Assembly (NCBI GenBank): GCA_964035795.1
Contig: OZ038326.1
Coordinates: forward strand, 1,249,061 to 1,313,060
Source: Pterobdella sp. o SKG-2022
Lineage: Eukaryota > Annelida > Clitellata > Hirudinida > Piscicolidae
Direction: 5' to 3'
DNA: 64,000 bases
Shown: in pieces, positions 1 through 11,600 of the stretch
How positions within the stretch are numbered: position 1 is the first letter of the stretch
Layout of the letters: the number at the start of each line of letters is the position of its first letter
Notes under the pieces: model-generated
What the model saw: the letters and a program-made list of their open reading frames with translations, nothing else
What the model was told of the DNA's origin: nothing
Databases searched by the model: none
Made by a program: the position numbers and the translations under genes

Positions 1-249
1 GTTCTTTCAAACAATTTTTCATAAAGCAAAGTATATTTTAATTAACTCAAAATCATTCTAAACACACGATGTCTCTTGAAAACTAAAAAAAATCTTTTTA
101 AATTAAATATTTTATTTTCTAAATGGTTTCATTTTTATTCAAAACAATAAAGCTGCTTTTCATGTGCACTTTTGAATATTCAGCCAATCACAAAGTTTCA
201 CTCGATAAATGATAGAGCTAATTTCAAATTCATCTCAATTATTTTGGGT

Positions 250-380
250 CATTAACTAAAACACTTTGTTTGATAAATTCATCTAATGAGTCGTTGATAA
301 CAGTAGTGAGCTCTCGAAAATCGAATGTTGGAAACATGATTCTCTGGTATTCCGGACTAGCTTCATGACGGGTCTTCAAA
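250..380 (-). CDS. Exon-like island, unassigned
   Basis: Minus-strand open stretch after TTTTTGAAG, encoding TRHEASPEYQRIMFPTF and then DFRELTTVINDSLDEF. It is less AT-rich than its surroundings and could be a later cadherin exon, but its phase 0 entry does not match the last exon I could place. Stop at about 244. The 3' border is uncertain. Confidence 0.3.
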
Positions 381-1302
381 AATTTCCAGAATGGTTAATT
401 AATGTTGGAATAAAAAAATGAAGTTATTAGTTTTATTTAAAAACTAAAATAAACAAAATTTTAAGATGCTTGAAATAATTTGAAAAACTAGATATTAGAA
501 AAAAGTTTTCAAACAGAGTTCAACTTGAGCAGTAGTTTTTAGCAGCACATTATTTATTGATGAAGGAAACTTAGAAGAGGCGTGTAGTGAGATGAATTAG
601 ATTTTAATTTTATACCACACTAATGAAAGTTTTGAATTAACATTGTTTGATTAAATGACCGAAAATCATTGCGTAGAACATCAAACTATTTGCTTGAAAT
701 TACTAAAAAACAAAAGTTTATTCTCTCGATTGATTGTGACGGAGGGAACTATTTGTTAAAAATGACTGCCACTTCGCAACGAGAGAAAGTTCCTAGAAGC
801 CTGTCATTTTTTTTCGAATTTCATAGTTTTGTACAACGTTATGTTAAAGTCTTATACAATATGGTCAAAGAAAATTTCTTCATATAATATTTATTACTTA
901 TTACTAAAGACAAAAGCTTAGAGTTTTAACCAAAATATGAATTGGAAAAAAAATTTTAAAATTAGGCGTTAGCAAATAAAAAGAGTAAAAGCCCAGCAAA
1001 GTTGTATGGGTCAAGCCATCTGTGAAACTATCACTTCCACATGACATGAAAAGAAAATAAAAAGTTTCCAATCTTGTTTTCTATAAAGAGCATCAAGAAA
1101 AATTTAACAAAGTTGGTAGCTATATATAATTGTAGAGTTTGAAAAAGTTCAGTAATCAGGATGAATCTCTGCTAGCAAATAAATATTTTAATAGAAAACT
1201 ACCATGCTGTATTCTGTTTGAAAGAACACAATTTTTATATGAAATGTAAACTTTCTCAAAAAACTATCTGATGTTTATTTAGATAATAATAATATCTCAA
1301 TT

Positions 1303-1331
1303 TCAGGGGTTAGAGGGCGTTTTGAGGTCTA
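1303..1331 (-). CDS. Possible next cadherin exon with an early stop
   Basis: A strong pyrimidine-rich acceptor ending TTATTCAG precedes 1331. Phase 1 in matches the phase 1 exit of the preceding candidate exon. The joined reading gives V-D-L-K-T-P-S-N-P then TGA. V-D-L-K-T after Y-F-A resembles the EC-repeat motif 'F-x-L-D-V-K-T'. The immediate stop could be a true truncated isoform, a base error or coincidence. Confidence 0.25.
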
Positions 1332-2573
1332 CTGAATAAGAGATACGAGACAGAGAAATACTTGAGGGTAATAAATATTTATTGAGCAGTGTTTTGATTC
1401 TACTACAATGATCTACAAAGATTTCTAAAACAGACAATAATGCAGTCAATTTTGGATTAATTTATTTCTTCATAAAGTAGGTGGAGCAGTTGAATGTTTT
1501 GAGAGTAGCTAACATCCGATTTTTGTGGAAAAGCTCTTATTTTAAACAATATAATAAGTTTTTTAGCCAATACTCGTGATGAGATGTCTAATGATAAACG
1601 ATTTACAAGATTGAGCCAAAGGTATATGGGGGAATTGAGCCTATAGTTGTTAGGCTTTTGTTCAGTTTGATGTATAGAAACAATCAAGTTAGATTTTACT
1701 TGTCGAATGTACTGTCGTATTTTACTGTTTGATTAAAAATTGATAGTGAGATTTCTGAAATGGAAAATTGTAGTTCAGAGTAGCTCAGTGGTGGAATGAC
1801 CGAAGCAGCTGTTTTTATGATTTGATCGCAGAAATAGTTATCAATTGAAAAATTACACACGAAAAATTATTAAAAATTGAAATAATTAAACTATTTTTGT
1901 TCTCATAAATGACAAAAAACTGAATTTTCTAACTCAAAAAATTTTTTGAAAAATTTATTTTTGAATTCCAAGTTTTAACAACTTGAGAAATTAAATTCCA
2001 AAAAGTTCTTATAAATTATTCACTTGAAAACCTAAGCTCCAAAAGATTAATTAGCAGAAAAACAATTATGTTTTACATAAATATTATTTTTTTGTGTTGG
2101 AGCAAATAAAAAATATATTTTTTATGCAAATAAAACTTTTTGTGGATTGTTTGGGCTGAATTAAATCAAATCTCATAATATTCATAAACAAATTTTCCAT
2201 TCTGAGTTGTTAATCTTTATTGATTTTAAAAATTAATTTTTTATTATGTTTGAAAAAAATTTGAAAACACTTTTTTTTCTATTTTTCGTAAATTTGATTC
2301 AATTTAAAACTATTTGAAAAAATTTTTTTTTCCAAGTACTCTCAAAACCACACTGTATTAATTCACTCAAAACTTTCAAAAAACTTCACAAAAACTCGAA
2401 TATTAGTTAAAGAATATTTGAAATAAATTATGCAGAACTTAAACAAAATGTTGAAATTTTCATCAAAATGCTATCCTATTTCATTCATTCCTAAAATTAA
2501 TTATTAATCTTTTTTGATTAAAAAATTTGCAGTGTTATCAATCAAAGGTAGTTTTTTGAGTTTTTTTGGTAAC

Positions 2574-2626
2574 CTGCGAAGTACTTTGTGAATGCTGCCG
2601 TGTTTGGTGATATCAGTCGGAATAAA
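2574..2626 (-). CDS. Candidate cadherin exon 6 (EC2)
   Basis: 53 bases between an AAAG acceptor and a GCAG|GTTACC donor. The phase (2 in) matches exon 5. Translation after the split codon is LFRLISPNTAAFTKYFA, compatible with the EC2 stretch following 'S-I-x-x'. The polypyrimidine tract is weak, and another reading frame of the island is also open, so this is less certain than exons 1-5. Confidence 0.45.
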
Positions 2627-5600
2627 CTTTCATGGCTATATAAAAGTTGTTTATAAAAAAACTTGATTTTTAAATTTTACTTTTCAAACAGTCAGTTCAT
2701 TTCAATCATAATTACTTGCATGCAAATAGCTTTTCAATGACAGATATCAACGTTCAGTTTCTTCAGCAACTTTCCTACAAAAAAATCTTAGTAACGTGCA
2801 AGAAAGATTCAAGATTTTCAAAATTCGACGCTCTTTCAAACTAACTGTTCATATTGCACAATATATTGATATTATGAAATGCTAGAAAACAAAAATTTGA
2901 AGATTCTCATCGTGACTTTACGGTTTCACAAGTTTTGAAAGCAAATGTGACGTAATTCTGCATTTGTTTTTGAGCTGTCAATGAAGAATTCCCAAATTTA
3001 ATGAAAACCTCAAGATTGACTGGCATGAATAATATTTAAATGCACTAAATTAACTCAATTCTGAAGCCATATGAGCCAAAAAACAAATTCTCTGTGCGCG
3101 TAATTGAAATTTGTTTCTGTATATATTAGTTCACATGCTTCCCCTGTTTTAAGCTAAATTGAATCATTATCAAATAGAAGTTTTATATTCAAGTTATTTT
3201 TTAATAAAATTTGAATTTATTTTCATACAATATTTTTCCCAACTCAAGATTTCATAAAAGTAATGGCAGTCAAAAGGTTATTTTTAGAAAGATTGTTTCT
3301 GGCAGCCAATCATTTGGGAGTTCTTGATTTTCATTCATTTGTATTTATTATAGTTCGTGTTTCAGTTATTTTAAATTTAAATTTGAACCAAGTTATAAAT
3401 ATTAATATCTCAAAACTAAAAAAAATTCTTTATAATCTAAAAACATTTTTTCTAAAACAATAATGGTTTTTCAAAACAGAAAATTTTGTAGTGACTTCCA
3501 CGCAACCCTGAATAGCAGCTTGGGTGGAATGGTAACTACCATCTCTAACTTTTCCATTTATATTTAATTACTCTGCCTAGTGCTTTCAAAAAACCTCAAG
3601 ACATAGTTGTTCTTGCAGAGTTTAATTTGTTTTATGGCATACAAAGTATTTTTAAAATTTTACCTGCAGTAGCTTGAGTACGTGATCTTAATTTTAAAAA
3701 TTACTATTTATTTTGTTGAGTAGTTTTGTGAGAATATAAATGAGGAAGATTTTTTTGGAAAGATTCAATTCAAATTGATGACTTTTGTTTTGAGAGAAAA
3801 AGCAAATTCTAAAGATTAAGCCGTTCATGAGTTGTGAATTTTCTAAAATACATTTACAAAAAGCAAAAAAAACTAAAGTCTAAAATACTATAAATTGAGA
3901 CAAACTTATAATTGAAGTAATAACCAATAAAACATAAAACTGAAACAATTTTTGAAAAACCATTAAATATAATTGAAAATTAACTTTAGATTGATTGAAT
4001 GATTCGAAACCTTTGAAAAAAAACTCTATAAGTAGCCTACTTGCAATGGAAATGAATGATTACATTTGAAACGGATACAAAAACATGTTTTCGTCACTTT
4101 TTGATGGAGAACATCGGAGAATCCGGGTCGAAGGCTGAAGGAAGGCGGTGCTTGGACCCGACCTGACTCGATTCTAAGATGCTGACCACGTGAACTTTGG
4201 CGGGAAACTTTGGCGCGTTGTCGTTGATGTCTTGAATTTGTATCTTTAGCTGTTGTTTAGAGAGATGATAAAATAATCAAGTTCAAGATAGCGGAAACAA
4301 GATGCAAAAAAAAAAACAATAATAAAAAAAAAATAATAATAATAAAAAAATAATAATAAAAAAACAATAATAAAAAAAAAAAAATAATAAAAAAATAATA
4401 ATAAAAAAATAATAATAAAAAAATAATAATGATATAAATTTTAATAAAATTTAGATATATGAGAACAGATGATTTGACCATCAGCTCTCCCAAACAAAAG
4501 ATTTTGTTGGCGCAATTGTTTGCTTTCCAGTGCACAGTTTTATGCGGGATGGAATTATAAGTATTGATGATAATATAAACAACTTGAATAAAAATAAATT
4601 AATGAAAGATAATTTTTTTTTCGAATTTCAGCTTTTTTAGCTTCAAGATCAGGTATAAGTCACAAATTTTTTGGTGGGTATTTTCCAACCGCTCTTTCTA
4701 TACACATTTTATATCGAGGCATAGCAACAATATCAACGAATCGCTTAGCGTTGTGTTGCCAAAAAGATATGCATTTATGACAACTATTGGAAATTTAAAA
4801 ATTCGAAGTAAGACTTGTGGCAGAACCAAAACTCTCAACATATTTCCCTGTGAAGCTATCTCGTGACAGTCTTGGTGCTTAAAGACTTGAACATCCTTAT
4901 TGTTTTTTGTAGCTAATTCAGTTTGAAAAGTTATTAAAAATCAGTATTCGAAATTTTTCGTGTTTTGATTTTAAAATGGATTTTGAAAATTTTCCAAAAC
5001 TGGAGTTTCCAAATGTTTTTTAAAAAACTAATTTCGAAAGCGTAAAGTTTCTAATTGAATACGAAACAACAAAAATATCAATTTTCTTTTTTGAATCTAT
5101 TTTACTTAAAATTTTGTCATTTTTCCACGGTAATTTTCAAAATTTTTTCGAACCAGACAGCTTTTTCACTAGACTATAATGATTGTTTATGATTCTTGGC
5201 TTCTATAGATTATGTCTGCTTATGCATTCAACATTCTTAATCTTATTACCAGGCGCCTTCATTTTATTTACCGTTATTCGTTTTTACTCTGCTAATCCTG
5301 AAATATTTTCCAAAATCTCCACTAGTTTTCTGATTTTAGATCTGAAATTTTTTACCCAATTTTAAATTTAATTTCAAAGTAATTTGATTGTCCAGCTTTA
5401 ACAAAGCCTGCCAATCTTGTGACTTTTGAAGCCATATTTAAGAAGAATTTAAAATTTTCTTTAAATAACTTAGAATTTCGAGTTTTATTTACATGCGCTC
5501 TCTAAAATTTTCAAAATCCAAACAAAAACATCAGCTGTTTAGAATATTCCACAAAACATAAATAAAAACAATTACAACCAGCCCAAGCTCACATGAGAAA

Positions 5601-8600
5601 TTAAACTCAACTAAATCTTGACTCTATTTTCCAAACAACCACAGAACACAGTTCAAAAAGCCTCCTTTAGTAGGTAATGGAGTGACTTAATTATATTCAA
5701 AAGCACAGCCAGCCACCACTGATATAAATGATGAATCCAAACAATGAATTATTTATCCAAGCCCTTGTATCTACTTTGCAAACCACTTTATTTCAAAATA
5801 AAATATGCATCAAAACTCATCGCTTCTTATGTACGCACATCCGGTAATTGAAAGGTAAGCCCATCACTCGTTCAAAGACTGGCTTTTAGATAGCTTTGCA
5901 ACAAAAAGTTATTTGACAGTGAAATTTTTTTAATTAAAAATTTCTGAAACAACTTTTTTGTTGTCTGTCCCACGCGGAATTGAAGAAAAATCTCTGAATG
6001 AAAATACAATTTGTTTGATAATTGAAATATTAGCAGTTCTTTCATTTTTAGCTCATATTTTTCTCTGATCGCAGACTGAGTATTATTAATTATTTGAAAA
6101 CAGATAAATAAAATTATCATTTATTTAATAAATAAAATGAAGGTTTTTTCAACAAATAAAACCCCTAAATAGTTGATATATTTCTAAAATAAATTGGCCG
6201 ATTTTTCAATAAATTTTCTTTCAGCCATTCATTTAAGTGTAATCTAAAAGAATTGGAAGCGATAAAAATCAAAAGGCTTATGGGAACCGGCATTGAACTT
6301 AAATTTTAGAAATCTTGGAATTGCAATCAAATAAATTATGCTGCAATAAGATAAAGACAAAAATGTCACAAAATTAAAATATTTTAATTAAACCTTCTAA
6401 ATATTGTTTTTTTTTGATAACAAATCTACTTTAAATTTTTATTTAGCCAAATGATAATCTTGAAAATGAGTCTATTATCAGCATATTTGATTAAAAAAGC
6501 TCAACAAATGATGGTTTCACTTGAAAATAAAAAAATGAAATTACAAGCGTTGCAACCTTTTGAGGCGACTGATGCTCGACTTTGATATAAAAGCTACATT
6601 ATCATTTTTGTCAAACAGAAAAGCTAAACAAATAAGCCAATTAGCAGAGTTTAGCGAATCATAAGGACTTTTGCACGATTTATTGTTACATGCTGTCTGA
6701 ATGCGCTTCAATAATACTTTACCAAAATAAAACATCAAAGTTTAATTAACTTGAATTTTGACCAAACAAAAATGTTATAAAGAAGACAAAGCATTAATTT
6801 TTGTTTTTGAATATTCTTTGATTCATAAATTTCAATTAGGAGAACAAAATTTTGATTAACGCTGTTTATAAAGGCACTAATGAAAAAGAAGAAACAAAAT
6901 TTCAATAAAAACAATAGAACATGGAATAAAAGCCCAATATTTTGTCAAAACTGACAATTAATATTTACGTAATACTATTCAGCGTTTTGTGAGATGAATC
7001 TATTTCCGTATCCCAATTTGAAAAGGCTAATAGTTGATTCAAACACACAAAACACACTTAGAAAATTACCAAGCAGAGAAGAAAATAAATAAATTAATGA
7101 AAAAAAAATAGAATAGAAAAATGAATTAATTGATTGAAAGAATGAACTTAAATAATGAACAAACAAGAGGTTACAAAGAGGAGGAAGTCGAACCTTGAAG
7201 ACTTTGAAGTACTCATGAGGTCGCATCATCACCCTAAGCATCACCTCGCACGGCTCCTTTGGAAGCATCATAATAATAATAATTTTAAGCCAATAAAATA
7301 ATAATAACAATAATTTGAAGAAATTAATTTTTGAACAAGGCGTAAGGGAAGCCCAAGATTGACAACATCCCATCATCTGTGACTCATGTTTTTATCAGTT
7401 TCAGCGGCAACGAAAACTTATTTCCCAAAAGCATTGACTGGTATATTGGAAGCAGACAAGCTCACGTCAAATGCATTTTCTGGAGACTTGATTGAAACCA
7501 CGTGGATGCAAAGCCTCGGTTTGGATGAAGGTCTAAATTTTCTTAGACCTTCTTCTTTTTTCATTTTTGTACGTTGCACATCAAGTCGGTTGCATTGTTC
7601 TGTTGTGGGATCTAAAGTTGCACCTGGTGTTTTGATGTCATTCACCGTTACATTAAACAGGTCATATTTGAAACTCATAACATCAGCATCTGGTAAAAGA
7701 CTGTTTAGAGTCTACACCAACTTACTCATGAGTTCATTTTCTCATTTCTTCCTCATTAAAAAAAACTACATAACTCTGTGACCAACCAATATGGCTTTTA
7801 GAATTACTTGAACTTTTGAATTTAATATGGAAATTTCAATGTCTTTATTAGAAAGATGGGGACCATAAGTTTAATAGCTCTCAGATAAGTTCAGTTTTGA
7901 AATGATAGTGTGCTGAAGAAGAATTTCAAAACAAATGTTTTATATATTAAATGTTTTATATATTAAATGTTTTATATATTAAATGTTTTATATATTAAAT
8001 GTTTTATATATTAAAAAATAAAAAAGTTAAAATGAAAAAATCTTTATTTAAATAAATTTGAATTATTTAAAGCAAATATGTCTGTTATAAAATTTCATAA
8101 AAAATTTCGAAAATTAAACTGCATGAGTTTTTGAAAAAAATCCCATATACTTAAAGCATAAATCCAGTTTGTCTTTTGTAAATACTCAGAATACAGATTA
8201 ATTAATTTTTTAAAATATTTGTTTTTTGATAATGCTACATAGGTTTTATAATTACATATAAAAATTGGAATTCCACAAGCCCTTATGAGTACTTTGAAAA
8301 AAGTATATGTTTTCATCACAAATTCTAATACAAGGTGTTTGTGTGTGCATCTAAAACTTTGGAAATTTCACTTTCCGTACTATTATAAAAAGTTGTGAAT
8401 AAGGTGGAAGCAACTTTTTCAACATTTGTTGAAACAAATTTGCTGATTTTGTTGTTTGTGTATTTTGAAATTTTTATTTTTCATTAATTTTAATATTAGG
8501 AGTTTTTATGAAAAACCTTTGTATTTATTGCCATACATATTTAGAGACGTCTTTAATTGTGTTCTTCCTATATGATATTCACGTCAAACCCGCATTCAAA

Positions 8601-11600
8601 ACCACAAAAGGCATTCGTTTTATGCAAATTTTAGAATTCATTGGAATCAGTTATCAGGATTATTTCTAATTATTAAAGAGCATAGTTATTTTTTCAATAT
8701 ATAACCAAATTTCTCTCTCAGCCCTCCTGATTAGAGCAGCGCCTCTGCAGCAAACCTAGCTTGCAAACTGTGCGCCCCACAAATAATAAATAAAAAAAAA
8801 ATAAAAAATAATATAATTCAAAGATAAATTTTCTCTCAATTAGAGTTTCTCAACTGCACTCGAAATTTTTATCTGATTTTTACCATAATTAAAATTATTA
8901 TTCTGGTCTAGTTTCGAGCTATATCATTCTAAAACTACCTTTATCTTCAATTCAAATTGCTCTAAAATTTGACCTTGCATGACTCCTCCAATGTGACTCA
9001 CAAAACTCATCAAAACCCAGTGCTATTCTCAACATTTCAATATCCATTTCAATTAAACCAAAAAAAGCGCATTTTGAATTGAGTATATTTCAAAAGTTTT
9101 TGATGAAAATTGAAATGATTTCATGGAATTAATTATAAAACGAGTTTCAAAAAAATTTATTTTGAAATTTTGAATTCATTGATAAATGAAAAGCTGACTC
9201 ATGTTGTGATAAAATTCTTTCATTTCCAAAACAAAGTGCTATAACTTTCTTAAGCACATATTTGTCTCAAGATATTGACTATAGAACAGAAATCCACCAA
9301 AAATAAGAACAACTTAGAAAATTTACAACTACCTTTATTAAGTATTTTTCCAAACGCATGTTCATTGAAAAATTAATAAATTTATTAGCAATTTTTTTTC
9401 ATTTTTCAATTTTTTTGTGAATCGTTTAATTTTACCTTTCGTAAAACATCACTTGATTAAAGTATGCAAAAAGGAGGTAAAAAAAAGCATGATAGAACCC
9501 AAAAGAACCTTGGCAGCTTTGCAAGCGACCATCTTCTCCCTGTCCACCTCACCAGACACCAGCAGATGGCCTGTTCTTTTTGTTATTTCAAAAACCTGTG
9601 ATACAATTTGAGTGATTAAAACTACAGTGGAAAAAATAAATTAGACTGGGGAATAACTTTGAATGTTAAGTTGTTCATAGAAAAAACGAATTGCAAAAGT
9701 GAACTCAGATAATTTCAACTCAATTAACATTGACCTTGTCTTTTGGTTCTTCTAAAAACTTGAATTCAATCTTTCCACTCTTTAAGAGACCCGGAGGGTA
9801 GTTTCTGCTGATGCCCGAGTCTTCCACCAGATCAGCTATCTTCGATCCTACAAAGATCATTTTCTCCCTTATCATCAAACCACATCATATTTCAGCAAAA
9901 TTTTATACTCAAGATTTCAATGAAGTTTAAATTCTCAAAAACATATGGACAAAAACTGAATGATCCTTGAATCGTTACACGATATTGTTTCATTACAAAC
10001 ACGTGGAAAAAAAAATTGATTTGAATACATGAAAACTGCTCTCAAACCTATAGGCTTGTTTTCATTGATGACGTATCTCAAAAAAACAGTGCCTTTTCCT
10101 TCCTTGATGCTTCGAATTAGTTTTTTTCCACGCTTGTTTGAATTGAAAAGAAGTTGAGATGAGTTCTTTTCAGACGACTCCGTGTCTATGGCAGTGGAAG
10201 TTTTGAAAAAATACTGGTCATCTAAGCTTCTTTTTTGTTTTTTTTCAAACGTTGAAATTTTTGATGAAGTTTTTTTGGAAATTGAATTTTGTTTAATTTT
10301 TGTGTTTTTTTCGTTGATCGCAAGACAGTTCTTTGTAGCAAGTTTGTATATTTTTTTTGAGTCAAAAAACAACTTTCGAAAAAGTTGTCTTAAACAATTT
10401 GAATCTGAAAGCCAGATTGACGATGTATGGTTTGAAAAATTTAGCGATAAATATTCTTTTAGCATGCTTCGTTTGCTTGGTACTAATGATAAAATACACG
10501 ACAGGTATTTGTCAAACCTGATGAAAGTTGGGAATTTAAAATTTTTTGAAAATGATTTTTGAGTTCGTGGAAATTCGTTAAAAAGTTTAAAGGTTTGAAA
10601 AAAAGAAAAATGTTCGTTTGAAGCATTAAATTTAGTTTTCAATGTATCTCTCGAAAATGCTATTTCCTCAAAGTTGAGATTTGAAGCATTAAAATAGATA
10701 CACTTTCCTAAGAGCTGTCTACTGAAGCTTCGACTTTCATTATCAGAAGTATGGTCGTTAAGAATTTCAAGTTTAGCGCTTTGAGACAGGAAGAATCGGA
10801 TTTTATTGGAAAATTTGAGAGAATTATGGTAGAAATTTCTATTAGTTGAATTACTAAATGCTATTATAAACACAGGTTTATGAGTCTTAATTGAAGACTG
10901 CTTGGAAGATTTGGGGCGAAGGCTCTTAGTGGTGGTTCTTAGTGAACTTGTGAGAAAAAGTTTGGTTGGAGTATGAAAAAAAGAATTTAAATTTTCAACT
11001 TGTAGCGTGGATAGATGCTGGACATAAGAAAAAAAGGAAAAATTATAAGGTTCAAGGGAGTGGTTATTAGTGTGGGGTGGTGGAGATTTATGCCGAGAGT
11101 TGAGAGCAGTAGTTTGTTGAGTTATTGGTTCTATAAAACAATGGCTCGTGTGATTAAAAGAGGTGGTGTTAGTAGCCAAAATAGCTGTATTGCGCAGTGA
11201 TGGATGCTTTTGACTTCTCGCTGACCGTTTCTGTCTTCTCATATCACTTTTTAGTGATTTTTCTTGGTTATTTCCGAAATAATTCAATATTTTGTCGTAT
11301 TTATTTTTTATTTTGACATTTTTTCGAAGCATGGGTCTGAAATGTTTTTTACTAAAGTATACTTTTGAAAGTATGTTCTTAATTTTGTTAACATTATCAT
11401 CTCGCTGTTTGAATGCATTTTGATGAGGCTCGTTCTTTTTTTTGATTTCTGTCATTAATTCAACTTTTCTTGTTGATCTATGCATGTTGTGGTTGACACG
11501 ACTTTTTTTTTCAATGTATTTGTTGTTGTAGCTCCCTTTCATCGCAAATGCAACTTCACGTTTGAGGGAAAAATTTTCCACTTTTTGAGTAAAATTTTTT

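Larger units (their letters stand above)
1..2573. other. AT-rich sequence, probably introns of the cadherin gene
   Basis: Apart from the exon-like islands at about 250-380 and 1303-1331, this stretch is AT-rich with only short chance ORFs. I see no other gene, RNA or repeat unit here. Confidence 0.5.

Noticed and set aside
1780..1850. tRNA-like A box (TAGCTCAGTGGT)
   Set aside because: No B box and no acceptor-stem pairing follow at the required distance.
4257..4535. F/Y/L-rich ORF on the minus strand
   Set aside because: Product of the AAT/A-rich low-complexity tract.
7386..7781. 131-residue plus-strand ORF
   Set aside because: It overlaps the open minus-strand segment, which has better codon character and lies in frame with a cadherin gene on that strand.
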